DNA of 64,000 bases from Microbacterium sp. APC 3901 (lineage in GTDB: Bacteria > Actinomycetota > Actinomycetes > Actinomycetales > Microbacteriaceae). A program made the translations under genes and the position numbers. Shown here one piece after another: positions 8,580 to 17,256 of this stretch (the first letter of the stretch is position 1; the number at the start of each line of letters is the position of its first letter). The stretch lies in assembly GCF_030407765.1 (NCBI RefSeq), contig NZ_JASDCU010000002.1:186001-250000 (forward strand), read 5' to 3'. The notes under the pieces were generated by a model that made no database searches, was not told the DNA's origin, and worked only from the letters and a program-made list of their open reading frames with translations.

Positions 8580-8646
8580 GTGCTGCCCCTCGCGGGGCAA
8601 CCACACGAGAATACCATCACTGTGGCGTCCTCATGAAATCGAGGTG

Positions 8647-9927
8647 TCAATACGAGGTGCGGCCCGCGTTCTCACGCAGCCACGGCAGCGGGTCGATGGT
8701 GCCGCCGTTGACGATGATCTCGAAGTGCAGGTGGGCTCCGTAGGAACGGCCGGTGTTTCCCGTGTGACCGACGATGTCGCCGACCTTCACGGTCTGACCG
8801 GCCTTGACCTGCAGCGAGCCGTACTGCATGTGCGAGTAGTGGCTCGTGACGATCTGCCCGTCGATCACGTGATCGATGTAGACGGTCACGCCGTATGCGC
8901 CGCCCTGCTCGGTGGCGATGCGCACGACGCCGTCGGCGATCGCCTGGATGGGCGCACCCTCGCCGGGCACGAAGTCGATGCCCTCATGCAGCCGGCCCCA
9001 GCGCATGCCGTATCCCGAGCTCATGCCCACGCCGACCTTGAAGGGCCACTGGATGGCGGCCTCGGCGTCGTTGGTGAAGACCTCGTTGGAGTAGTTGATG
9101 CCCTCTTCCGACGCCACCTGGATCAGGGAGACGGTCGAGAAGCTGTCGGAGCGCGCAAGCGACTCGTTCTGCACATCGGAGGAGGTGACGAAAGCCTGGA
9201 TCTCGTCGTCGGCCTTGTCCGCAGACTTGGAGCCCGATGCGGCGACGAGAGACGTGGCCGCGAGCGACTGTGTGCCCTGCACTGCAGCCACAGCCTCAGC
9301 AGGAAGCGTCATTCCGACCGCGAGGAGTCCGGCGAGGCTCATCACGCCGACGGTCGCGCCGACTGTGAGGAACTTGCGGGCCGACGGACGGCGACGGGCG
9401 ACGTGCTCGACAGGCGTCTCTTCCGCCGCGGCGGCTTCAGGCTCGACGGTCGGCTCGGACGCACTCTTCGGCGCGGCGCGGCGGAACGCACGGGCCGCGG
9501 TCTCGAAGGCATCGTCAGCGCCCGGGCGGTGCCCGGCTCCGCGAGGATCGGCGTGCAGAGGCTCTGTCCGAGCCTCCTCGGCCAGAGCGGGCATGGCCGC
9601 CGGCTCGACAGCAGGTTCCGCAACCGGCTCGATGACGACCTCAGGAGCCTCAGTGGGCTCGACCGCGACGACATCTGCCGAGTCCGATGCTGCTGACGCT
9701 GCGGCCACCGCGCTCGCGGCGATGAACACCTCTGCAGTGTTCAGCCGCTGGCGCGCGGCGCGGCGCGAAGTCGGAGTCTCGAAGGCGTCGGACGCGGCTT
9801 CGGAGACGGGCGCGGCTTCGGAGACGGCTTCCGTCACTCCTGCCGCAGAGGCCTCGAAGGCCGCAGTGCGGAGACGGCTGGACCGGCGCGTGGGCGCAGA
9901 GGCAGCCTGGGGATTCTCGAAGGGCAA
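8647..9927 (-). CDS. M23 family metallopeptidase (peptidoglycan endopeptidase), membrane-anchored
   Basis: A protein of about 426 aa. It has a long Ala/Glu/Pro-rich N-terminal region, presumably cytoplasmic, then one membrane helix (TVGATVGVMSLAGLLAVGM), a linker, and a C-terminal LytM/M23 domain with HEGIDFVPGEG and HLHFE, which supply zinc ligands. Such enzymes cut peptidoglycan cross-bridges outside the membrane. I prefer the TTG start at 9927 (start LPFENP) with GAGAGAA just upstream; a GTG at 9981 would add 18 residues but has no ribosome site. The long N-terminal region before the helix is unusual for an M23 enzyme. Confidence 0.88.
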   Translation of the reverse strand: MPFENPQAASAPTRRSSRLRTAAFEASAAGVTEAVSEAAPVSEAASDAFETPTSRRAARQRLNTAEVFIAASAVAAASAASDSADVVAVEPTEAPEVVIEPVAEPAVEPAAMPALAEEARTEPLHADPRGAGHRPGADDAFETAARAFRRAAPKSASEPTVEPEAAAAEETPVEHVARRRPSARKFLTVGATVGVMSLAGLLAVGMTLPAEAVAAVQGTQSLAATSLVAASGSKSADKADDEIQAFVTSSDVQNESLARSDSFSTVSLIQVASEEGINYSNEVFTNDAEAAIQWPFKVGVGMSSGYGMRWGRLHEGIDFVPGEGAPIQAIADGVVRIATEQGGAYGVTVYIDHVIDGQIVTSHYSHMQYGSLQVKAGQTVKVGDIVGHTGNTGRSYGAHLHFEIIVNGGTIDPLPWLRENAGRTSY

Positions 9928-10051
9928 GTCAGATTCTCTCGGGTTTAAAACGTCAAGCTCGGGGGCGCTTAGGACCTTCACCGATTCGGGCCGATGAAAG
10001 TAACGATCGGATAAACCCTAGCCTGATCCACCTGTGAATACCATGAATCGT

Positions 10052-10846
10052 TCACGTTTCATCTCGAAGAATATCGATCATCCGTCGGTGAACCTCGGTT
10101 CCACCTGCGATGAGCATGGGTCTCGTCGAGTCCCGATCGATCAGCGAGACCCTGCCTCCCGCCTCAGCGACGAGCAGCGCGCCTGCCGCATGATCCCACG
10201 GCTTCAGGCCGCGCTCGAAGTAGCCGTCCAGGCGACCGGCAGCCACGAACGCGAGGTCCAGCGCTGCCGAACCCGCACGTCGGAGATCCCTGGCGATCGG
10301 CATGATCCTGCGCACGGTGGCGAGGTCGCCGTCGTGCGTCGCCGGGTCATATCCGAAGCCGGTGGCCAGCAGCGCACCCGCCGGGGTCTCGGTTGTGACC
10401 GAGAGTCGCTCGTCGTCCAGAAATGCGCCGTGGCCCCTCGCCGCGGTGAACATCTCGGCGGATGCCGGGGCGTAGACGGCTGCGGCGAGGTCATCCCATT
10501 CACCCGCGACGGGACGCCCGCTGACCGCCGCGATACTCACCGCGTAGGAGGAAATCCCGTAGGCGTAGTTCACCGTGCCGTCGATGGGATCGACGACCCA
10601 GGTGATTCCGGTCTCGCTCCGCTCGGCCTCCGATTCTTCGCCGAGGAAGCCGTCTCCCGGCCGAGCGACCCTCAGTCGCTCACGGATGAGCAGTTCGACC
10701 TCGCGGTCGGCGTCCGTCACGATGTCTGCGAGCGTCGATTTCGTCGCGGCGAGGTGCACGCCTTCGGCGCGACGCGTGCGTGCCAGGTCGCCGGCCTCGC
10801 GTGCGATCCGAGAGGCGAGGTCGGCGAGCTCGATCTCGAGGCTCAC
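10052..10846 (-). CDS. Inositol monophosphatase family protein (IMPase/CysQ-type)
   Basis: A 264-aa Mg2+-dependent phosphatase of the IMPase superfamily. The metal-binding motifs are present: GEES (about 68-71), DPIDGTVNY (about 87-95) and WDHAAGALLV (about 217-226). The substrate may be inositol-1-phosphate, histidinol phosphate or PAP; motifs do not separate these. Its start overlaps the stop of the upstream Pro-rich membrane protein gene by 4 nt, so the two are coupled. Confidence 0.9.
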   Translation of the reverse strand: MSLEIELADLASRIAREAGDLARTRRAEGVHLAATKSTLADIVTDADREVELLIRERLRVARPGDGFLGEESEAERSETGITWVVDPIDGTVNYAYGISSYAVSIAAVSGRPVAGEWDDLAAAVYAPASAEMFTAARGHGAFLDDERLSVTTETPAGALLATGFGYDPATHDGDLATVRRIMPIARDLRRAGSAALDLAFVAAGRLDGYFERGLKPWDHAAGALLVAEAGGRVSLIDRDSTRPMLIAGGTEVHRRMIDILRDET

Positions 10847-11817
10847 TGCGGCGGGAACGGCGGGGCCGGCGGGGCTGCCGGGTAGGCAGCGGGGGCATCA
10901 GGCGCCTTCGGCACAGGAGGCGCCGGCTGTGCCTGCGAGTACGGATCTGACGCCGCTGGGAACGGTGCGATCGGGAACGGCTGCGGGGATGGAGCAGTCG
11001 GCAGCGCCTGCTGTGGAGCCTGAGGAGGCTGAGCAGAGGGGTGACCCGTGTAGTACGCGTTCCAGTCCGGCGAACCGTCGGGCAGCACCGGCAGCGGAGT
11101 GCGCCCGTCTGCGTACGTCGGCCAGGCGGGAGCAGCAGCGACGCCGTGAGCGACGGCGGCACGAGCGCTTGCAGGCTTGCGAGGAGCGAACAGAGCGTTC
11201 AGCAGGGGGATCAACGTGGTTCCCACCGCCGCGAGGATCGTGAGCGCGACGACGATGCGCCAGTAGAGCTCGCCGTAGTCGAAGGTGTTCGGGAACGTGA
11301 GGAAGAAGATCAGCATGGCCACGAGGCCGCCGAGGAACACGATCGTCGCGATGTAGATGATGCGGGTGAACGTCGTCACGTGCCGCTGCGCGGCCGGCGT
11401 GAACAGCCGGACATGCAACAGGGCGAGCTGGAGGATTCCGACGACCAGGAGGAGCTGGAAGAAGCGCTCTGCGCCGGTGAAGAACTGATCGTCCTCGGGC
11501 AGCCAGATCTTGACGGCTCCGACCAGCAGAGCGACGATCCAGCTGACCATGCTCGACAGGGCGAGCCAGTCGGGACGGTTCGGTGCGAGTCCGGCCTCGA
11601 GGATCGCGATGCCTGCGAACGCTGCGAGCAGAAGGATGGTGAGGAAGGCTCGGCCGATCAACCCGTCCTGATCGCCGACCAGTACCCACACGACGCAGAC
11701 GAGCGCGGCGGCGATCAGCGCGCCGATGGCGATCCAGATCGCCCCTCTGATGAGAAGGGACATGTTCTTCTTCTCGACCAGCGCAGGGGGCTGCTGGACG
11801 ATCTCCGGCTGCGTCAT
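10843..11817 (-). CDS. Membrane protein with Pro-rich cytoplasmic tail, function unknown
   Basis: A 324-aa protein with about six membrane helices between residues 20 and 215, followed by a Pro/Ala/Gln-rich tail of about 100 residues (PYSQAQPAPPVPKAP, PPAPPFPPQ). I recognise no family. The ATG at 11817 has AGAGGA upstream; the long frame extending to 12624 is the antisense-like shadow of the neighbouring crotonase gene. It is the first gene of a two-gene unit with the IMPase family protein. Confidence 0.8.
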   Translation of the reverse strand: MTQPEIVQQPPALVEKKNMSLLIRGAIWIAIGALIAAALVCVVWVLVGDQDGLIGRAFLTILLLAAFAGIAILEAGLAPNRPDWLALSSMVSWIVALLVGAVKIWLPEDDQFFTGAERFFQLLLVVGILQLALLHVRLFTPAAQRHVTTFTRIIYIATIVFLGGLVAMLIFFLTFPNTFDYGELYWRIVVALTILAAVGTTLIPLLNALFAPRKPASARAAVAHGVAAAPAWPTYADGRTPLPVLPDGSPDWNAYYTGHPSAQPPQAPQQALPTAPSPQPFPIAPFPAASDPYSQAQPAPPVPKAPDAPAAYPAAPPAPPFPPQ

Positions 11818-11930
11818 CGCGTTCCTCTCGTTGGGCGGCGTTGCGTTCATCCTTGCACGCGGCGCCGCGAAGGCAGCAGCGACGGCGCGATCCGTGGATA
11901 CATCGGAGTGAATCGGCTCCGGTGCAGCGA

Positions 11931-12725
11931 TCAGCGCTTGCGCGCGGAGGACGCAGCGAAGGCGGCGATCCGAGCCTGGGCATCCGGCGTCGCCATGGCG
12001 GCACCGATCGACCGCGCCTCCTCGCTCAGCTGCTCTGCGAACGTTCGCTCGGGCTGCGAGCGAACGAGTCGCTTCGCGTTCCCATAGGCCTCTGCGGCAC
12101 CGGCCAGCCAGAAGCGGGCGACCTCTTCGGCGCGGGCTCGCACCAGGTCGGCTTCGCCCGCAGAGTCCGCCCCGTCGACGGCCTCTGCCACGAGACCCCA
12201 TTCCACGGCCTCGGCGGCAGACAGCAGGCGGTCCTGCAGCACGAGTTGCAGCGCCCGACGCTGTCCGACCGCACGAGCGAGCTGGGCCGACACCGAGAGG
12301 TCGGGGGTGAGGCCGATATTCGCGTAGAGGCTGCCGAGGCGCGAGCGCGAACCGACGATGGCGTAATCGCTGCTGAGCAGGATCCCGAGTCCGCCCCCCG
12401 CCGTCGTGCCGTGAGCTGCGGCGACGACGGGCACCGCGGACTCCGTCAGCGAGCGGATGCCGGTGTTGATCACCTCGGCGAGCGCGGTGATGTCGTCGGC
12501 GGACCCCATGGTCGTGGCCATGTCGATCACGTCGCCGCCCGCGCAGAACGCCGGGCCGGCCGCATCGATCAGGATCGCCTTGACGTCTGACCGCGAGGTG
12601 GCCTCTGCAGTCGCATCGCGCCACGCGTGCGCGAGATCGGCATTGAAGGCGTTGAGTCTCGCGGGACGGTTCAGAGTGAGCCTGGCCAGTCCCCCGTCGA
12701 CGGCGAACAGGATGGCATCGTTCAT
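11931..12725 (-). CDS. Enoyl-CoA hydratase/isomerase family protein (isomerase-like active site)
   Basis: A 264-aa crotonase-fold protein. The oxyanion-hole regions are FCAGGDV (60-66) and GTTAGGGLGI (106-115). The two Glu residues of true hydratases are absent: the GGGxE position is Gly and the second is Tyr. Instead IGLTPD places Asp142 where PaaG-type enoyl-CoA isomerases carry their catalytic Asp. A delta3-delta2 enoyl-CoA isomerase role is therefore more likely than hydration (inference by alignment from memory). A GAAGGAG site precedes the ATG. It stands alone. Confidence 0.85.
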   Translation of the reverse strand: MNDAILFAVDGGLARLTLNRPARLNAFNADLAHAWRDATAEATSRSDVKAILIDAAGPAFCAGGDVIDMATTMGSADDITALAEVINTGIRSLTESAVPVVAAAHGTTAGGGLGILLSSDYAIVGSRSRLGSLYANIGLTPDLSVSAQLARAVGQRRALQLVLQDRLLSAAEAVEWGLVAEAVDGADSAGEADLVRARAEEVARFWLAGAAEAYGNAKRLVRSQPERTFAEQLSEEARSIGAAMATPDAQARIAAFAASSARKR

Positions 12726-12771
12726 GGCTTCTCCTTCGAGCGCAGGACGTTGGCCACCAGGCTAACCGCGA

Positions 12772-13263
12772 TCAGCGCTCGTCCCGCACCCGCTTGGTGA
12801 AAGCCTCCATACGGCGTCGCGTGCCGTCGAGACGCATGTCGACCTGTCCGGGTGCCAGCACCTCATTGGGGGCGAGGGGGTGAGCGAGCCTCACGTTCTC
12901 GTGGCAGGAGAGATCAGCACAGATGTAGGTTCCCACCGAATCTCCGCGCGTCCCCGCTTCGCCGGCACGTCGGGCCGAGAAGAGCGCGACCTGGTTCCCC
13001 GGCTGCATCGTGTGGCAGATGTTGCACATCCCCGAGCGCCCGCGGCCGGGATCCGAGGCTCGGAGGACGACTCCGACGATCTCCCCCTCATGCTGGGTGA
13101 GGATGTAACCGCGTCGCCCCGCACTGGGATCCCTCCATGCGAAGAAGTCCAGGTAGTCCCAGTCGATGAGGACGAAGTCGTGCGGCATCTCCATGACCCG
13201 CAGCTCGTCCGCGTCCGCATTGACGAAGGAGGCACGGACGTCTGCTTCGGTGAGCGCTCGCAT
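12772..13263 (-). CDS. FBP domain zinc-finger protein (FusB-type treble clef)
   Basis: A 163-aa protein whose C-terminal half has the treble-clef pattern of FBP_C/FusB proteins, with Cys80-x2-Cys83 and Cys115-x4-Cys120. FusB-type proteins bind elongation factor G and release it from fusidic-acid-stalled ribosomes in staphylococci; the role of actinobacterial homologues is not settled. A -10 box TAGACT lies 6 nt before the ATG (13270-13275), so the mRNA is probably leaderless. Single-gene unit upstream of the gluconate regulator. Confidence 0.82.
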   Translation of the reverse strand: MRALTEADVRASFVNADADELRVMEMPHDFVLIDWDYLDFFAWRDPSAGRRGYILTQHEGEIVGVVLRASDPGRGRSGMCNICHTMQPGNQVALFSARRAGEAGTRGDSVGTYICADLSCHENVRLAHPLAPNEVLAPGQVDMRLDGTRRRMEAFTKRVRDER

Positions 13264-13307
13264 CGCTCCAGTCTATGAACCCGGCGAAGCATCGGCGCGC
13301 TCCCGGG

Positions 13308-14015
13308 TCAGTCGGCCGCCCGCTGCATCGCGTCATCGGCCTCGGCGACGATCTCCCGCATCGCCGCGGCGGCGGCCTCCCCATCGCCGTTCGCCACGGC
13401 GAACGCGACGTCCCGATGCCACTGCACCGCGCTCTGATTGGCGACGTGCGGCATGAGGTCATGCGCCGTCCTCCCTCTGAGCACGGCCTCGACCGTCCCT
13501 CCCAGCGCGGCCAGCATCCTGTTGCCGGAGGAATCCAGCAGAAGCCGGTGCAGCCTGATGTCCGCCGTGAGGTAGCGCTCCCGGTCGGCCTCGTGATCTT
13601 CCTGACCCATCGCGACCGCGAGCGAGACGAGCTCCACTTTCTGCTCCGACGTCGCCGAGACCGCGGCGAGACGAGCGGCCAGCGGTTCGATCACGGAACG
13701 CAGCTGACTCAGCTCGCGCAGCTGCTCGTCACGGCCCGGGCCTGCGAGACGCCACGCGATGACCTCGGGGGCGTAGACATTCCAGTCGGCTCGAGGCCGC
13801 ACTTCGACGCCGGACTTGCGGCGGACCCAGACCAGGCCGAAGGACTCGAGGACGCGAACCGCCTCGCGTGCGGCCGAACGGGAGACACCCCTCTTCTGCG
13901 CCAGCTCGACCGTGAGCATCCGCGAGCCCGGCGGGTGCTGGCCGTCAACGATCGCCCTGCCGAGCTCGGTGACGAGAGAATCGTGCACTGGGCTTCCGGC
14001 GCCGGAGACGGTCAT
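13308..14015 (-). CDS. FadR/GntR family regulator of gluconate uptake
   Basis: A 235-aa GntR-family protein with an N-terminal winged helix (about 10-75: RMLTVELAQKRGVSRSAAREAVRVLESFGLV) and a C-terminal helical FCD ligand domain. It is divergent from gntP-gntK, and two imperfect palindromes occupy the 137-nt space between them. It is therefore the probable gluconate-responsive repressor. A CATACT box 6 nt before the ATG could be a leaderless -10. Confidence 0.9.
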   Translation of the reverse strand: MTVSGAGSPVHDSLVTELGRAIVDGQHPPGSRMLTVELAQKRGVSRSAAREAVRVLESFGLVWVRRKSGVEVRPRADWNVYAPEVIAWRLAGPGRDEQLRELSQLRSVIEPLAARLAAVSATSEQKVELVSLAVAMGQEDHEADRERYLTADIRLHRLLLDSSGNRMLAALGGTVEAVLRGRTAHDLMPHVANQSAVQWHRDVAFAVANGDGEAAAAAMREIVAEADDAMQRAAD

Positions 14016-14081
14016 ATGTCGAGTATGCCCGCATCGGGCTCTTCAGATGGTGCATCTCACACCCATGTTTCGTTTATGTTG

Positions 14082-14121
14082 CGCATGACATGGTATGCGT
14101 GCTTATTATGTACGGCATAAG
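14082..14121. promoter_or_regulatory. Two candidate GntR operators
   Basis: CGCAT-GA-CATG-GT-ATGCG (14082-14099) and CTTAT-TAT-GTAC-GGC-ATAAG (14102-14121) are both imperfect palindromes, centred 21 bp apart (about two helical turns), in the space between the divergent regulator and gntP. They fit binding by two GntR dimers on one DNA face. Assignment by position. Confidence 0.5.
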
Positions 14122-14152
14122 GTCGTAAACCACGCCCGGATCAAGGAAGCTC

Positions 14153-15562
14153 ATGGCACTCTTCACCCCCGCCACCGACGCGCTCATGGCGGCAGTCACC
14201 GACACGGCCACGCCGGACCGCCCCGCTGGTCAGCTGATCACCGCCGCAGTGCTGGGGATCGCGATCATCATCGTCCTCATCACCTGGGTGAAGCTGCACC
14301 CCTTCCTCTCGCTCACGATCGGCGCACTCGCCACCGGCGCGATCGCGGGCATGGACATCAGCGCATCCGTCACCAGCTTCTCGACCGGATTCGGCACGAC
14401 GATGGGTGGCGTCGGCATCCTGATCGCGCTCGGCGCGATCTACGGCAAGCTCCTCGCCGACTCGGGCGGCGCCGATCGCATCGTCGACACCCTCGTCAGC
14501 CGGGCGAGCGCCCGCTCGCTTCCCTGGGTCATGGGACTCATCGGCGCCGTGATCGGCCTTCCGATGTTCTTCGAGGTCGGCCTCGTGCTGCTCGTGCCTG
14601 TCATCATCCTCGTCGCCCGTCGCTCGGGTGCGCCGCTCATGCGCATCGCGATTCCGACGCTCGCCGGCCTCTCGGCCATGCACGGTCTCGTGCCGCCGCA
14701 CCCGGGTCCGCTCGCCGCCATCGACGCACTCGGTGCCAACCTCGGCCTCACTCTCGCCTTCGGTGTGATCGTCGCGATCCCCGCTGTGATCATCTCGGGT
14801 CCCCTCTTCGCGCGTTTCGCCGAGCGCTGGGTCGATGTGCCCGTGCCCGAGCTGTTCGTCACCGAAGAGGACGAGGGCGTCGAGCAGCGTCGTAGGCCCT
14901 CGTTCGGCGCCACGCTCTTCAGCATCCTGCTGCCGGTGTTCCTCATGCTCGCGAAGGCCGTCGCCGACATCTCGGCCGCAGGGTCGGACGCCCCCTGGAA
15001 GCTCGCTCTCGACTTCCTCGGCACCCCGGTGATCGCGCTGCTCATCGCCGTGCTCGCCGGCTTCTTCATCCTCGGACGCGGCGCCGGCTTCGACCGCACC
15101 AAGATCAACGACATCGTGGGATCGTCGCTCGGCCCGATCGCCGGCATCCTGCTGATCGTCGGCGCCGGCGGCGGTTTCAAGCAGGTGCTGGTCGACACCG
15201 GCATCGGGGACGTGATCGCCGAGTTCGTCTCCGGATCCTCGGTCTCGGTGCTGGTCCTCGCCTGGCTGGTGGCCGTGGTGATCCGCATCGCCACCGGATC
15301 GGCGACCGTCGCGACGATCACCGCCGCCGGCATCCTGCAGCCGCTCACCGAAACCCTCGACTCCCCCATGGTCGCGCTGCTCGTGCTCGCGATCGGCTCG
15401 GGCTCGGTGTTCCTGTCACACGTCAACGACGCAGGCTTCTGGCTCATCAAGGAGTACTTCGGCCTCAGCATCCCGCAGACTCTGAAGTCATGGACAGTAC
15501 TCGAATGCCTCATCTCGGTCACCGGCCTCGCCGGAGTCCTCGTCCTGAGCCTCTTCGTCTGA
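14153..15562 (+). CDS. gntP: GntP family gluconate:H+ symporter
   Basis: A 469-aa polytopic membrane protein with 12-14 helices and GntP signatures (GTTMGGVGILIALGAIYGKLL, GLVPPHPGPLAAI, SHVNDAGFW). It imports gluconate or a related sugar acid. AAGGA precedes the ATG. The gluconokinase gene follows after 7 nt, which fixes the substrate class with good confidence. Confidence 0.93.
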   Translation: MALFTPATDALMAAVTDTATPDRPAGQLITAAVLGIAIIIVLITWVKLHPFLSLTIGALATGAIAGMDISASVTSFSTGFGTTMGGVGILIALGAIYGKLLADSGGADRIVDTLVSRASARSLPWVMGLIGAVIGLPMFFEVGLVLLVPVIILVARRSGAPLMRIAIPTLAGLSAMHGLVPPHPGPLAAIDALGANLGLTLAFGVIVAIPAVIISGPLFARFAERWVDVPVPELFVTEEDEGVEQRRRPSFGATLFSILLPVFLMLAKAVADISAAGSDAPWKLALDFLGTPVIALLIAVLAGFFILGRGAGFDRTKINDIVGSSLGPIAGILLIVGAGGGFKQVLVDTGIGDVIAEFVSGSSVSVLVLAWLVAVVIRIATGSATVATITAAGILQPLTETLDSPMVALLVLAIGSGSVFLSHVNDAGFWLIKEYFGLSIPQTLKSWTVLECLISVTGLAGVLVLSLFV

Positions 15563-15569
15563 GCGCGCC

Positions 15570-16088
15570 ATGATGTCCGTCAACGTACCCGTCCTCGTCT
15601 TCATGGGCGTCGCCAGCACCGGAAAGTCGACAGTCGCTGCCATGCTGGCCGGGCGCCTCGGCTGGGCCTTCGAAGAGGGCGACGATCTGCACCCCGAGGC
15701 GAACGTCGCCAAGATGGCCGCGGGTCACGCGCTCAACGACGACGACCGCTGGCCCTGGCTCGACCGCATCGCCGAGTGGATCGACGAGCGCATCGAAGCG
15801 GGCGAGCCCGGCATCGTCACGTGCTCGGCGCTGCGGCGCAGCTACCGCGACGTGCTGCGCCGAGAAGCGGTCACGTTCGTGCACTTCACCGGCTCAAGGG
15901 AGCTCATCCTCGATCGGATGCTGCGCCGTCAGGGTCACTTCATGCCGGCCACGCTGCTGGACTCGCAGTTCGCCACGCTCGAGCCGCTGGAAGACGACGA
16001 GAGGGCGATCGAGATCGACATCGCCCTCACCCCCGCCGAACAGGCAGCGCAGATCGCCTCCCGGCTGCGCCTGCACCCCGACTACTGA
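15570..16088 (+). CDS. gntK: Gluconokinase
   Basis: A 172-aa P-loop kinase with the Walker A motif GVASTGKST (residues 13-21), followed by EEGDDLHPEANVAKMAAGHALNDDDR split across the substrate site, and TCSALRRSYRDVLR typical of GntK. It makes 6-phosphogluconate for the pentose phosphate or Entner-Doudoroff route. Cotranscribed with gntP (7-nt gap). Two ATG codons are adjacent at 15570; either can be the start. Confidence 0.95.
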   Translation: MMSVNVPVLVFMGVASTGKSTVAAMLAGRLGWAFEEGDDLHPEANVAKMAAGHALNDDDRWPWLDRIAEWIDERIEAGEPGIVTCSALRRSYRDVLRREAVTFVHFTGSRELILDRMLRRQGHFMPATLLDSQFATLEPLEDDERAIEIDIALTPAEQAAQIASRLRLHPDY

Positions 16089-16120
16089 GACGATTCCTCG
16101 GCGCGAGACACTGAAGAGTC

Positions 16121-16591
16121 ATGAGGAACTCGATGCGGAACCCGCTGCGAACACTGCTCGTGGCGCTGTTGCTCAGCACCGGGCTGGCGGGATGCGCACC
16201 GCAGGGCATCGGCCCCCAGAACCAGCACACCACGACGAGTGACGCACCGATCAGTCCCTTTCCTGCGTCGCGAGCGTGCGAGGGGGTGGCCATGATGCTG
16301 ACGATCGATTCCGCATCGCCACGGGCGGGCGAGACCGTCTCCGTGTCCGCCGATCCTGCTGAGTGCAGCATCGACGAGCAGTGGGCGGGAGAAGTGATCG
16401 TCCGCACCTCAGATGGTGACACGAGGACCGGCTCACGGCTCGAGATCGGAGCGACCACTGTTTCAGTCGATCTGCCATCCGGTCTCACGGGACCAGCGCT
16501 GATGATGCTCGCGCCCGATCAGGACTGCGAGCAGACACGTGCGCCCGGCGACTGCCACTATCCGTACGTCGAGATCCAGATCAGGCCCTGA
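16121..16591 (+). CDS. Secreted lipoprotein, function unknown
   Basis: A 156-aa protein with a lipoprotein signal (RTLLVALLLSTGLAGC, lipobox Cys25). The mature part is beta-rich and has four more cysteines that could form disulfides. No family is recognised. Start at 16121 or at Met5. It may be cotranscribed with gntK (32 nt away) or have its own promoter. Confidence 0.7.
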   Translation: MRNSMRNPLRTLLVALLLSTGLAGCAPQGIGPQNQHTTTSDAPISPFPASRACEGVAMMLTIDSASPRAGETVSVSADPAECSIDEQWAGEVIVRTSDGDTRTGSRLEIGATTVSVDLPSGLTGPALMMLAPDQDCEQTRAPGDCHYPYVEIQIRP

Positions 16592-16664
16592 CCGCTCGAA
16601 CCCGCGGTGATCCGGTCGCCATCGGACACTCGCGCGTCGTCGACGTTCGGCACCACTCGGTGCT

Positions 16665-17138
16665 TCACCCGACGAGCAGCTCCAACGCGGTGATCCCCTC
16701 GACGACGAGGTCGTGGTCATCCGCTGACGGAAGCCCTGATACGGTCGCGACGGCGACGACGCCCACACCTTCGACACGGATGGGCACCGCGCCTCCGGCG
16801 ACCGCATACGTGACGGCGTCGAGCCATCCCGGCTCGAACATGTCGCGCCCGCCGCTCGCGACACGTGCTTCGAGCAGCGCCGTGCTGGTCTCGAACCGCA
16901 GGGCGGTCGCGGCCTTCTTCTGCACCCAGGCGTCGTTGTCGGCCGTCGCACCCGGCAGCGATGCGTGAAACAGGATGGCGGAGGCGGTGCGCACATCGAC
17001 CGCAACCGGAGCTCCCTGCGCCAGTGCGCGCTCTGCGATGGATCTCCCGAGCTGCCACGCGTCCGCGCGGTCGAACCGACGCAGGACCAGTCCGACGTGC
17101 TCTTTCTCCAGCTGCGCGAGCCTCGTCTGGTCAGTCAT
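16665..17138 (-). CDS. Heme-degrading domain protein (UPF0303/HbpS-GlcG-like)
   Basis: A 157-aa cytoplasmic protein of the UPF0303 group (YBR137W-like), related to the GlcG/HbpS fold. Typical stretches are QLGRSIAERALAQGAPVAVDV, KKAATALRFETSTALLEARV and YAVAGGAVPIRVEGVGVVAV. HbpS relatives bind heme; the exact job of UPF0303 proteins is not established. Monocistronic, convergent with the lipoprotein gene. Confidence 0.8.
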   Translation of the reverse strand: MTDQTRLAQLEKEHVGLVLRRFDRADAWQLGRSIAERALAQGAPVAVDVRTASAILFHASLPGATADNDAWVQKKAATALRFETSTALLEARVASGGRDMFEPGWLDAVTYAVAGGAVPIRVEGVGVVAVATVSGLPSADDHDLVVEGITALELLVG

Positions 17139-17256
17139 CAGCAGTCTCTCTTTCGTAGACGGTTCGTCTGAGACTGTAGCCGCCGCACATCACTGCTCAC
17201 GAAGCGCGCGCCGCACGCTGAGCACGATGGGGCTCCCCTCCGTTGGGCGGAAGCGG

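Noticed and set aside
10843..12624. A 593-codon frame extending the Pro-rich membrane protein
   Set aside because: The extra N-terminus overlaps the crotonase gene out of frame and is Arg/Gly-rich; the start at 11817 has a ribosome site.
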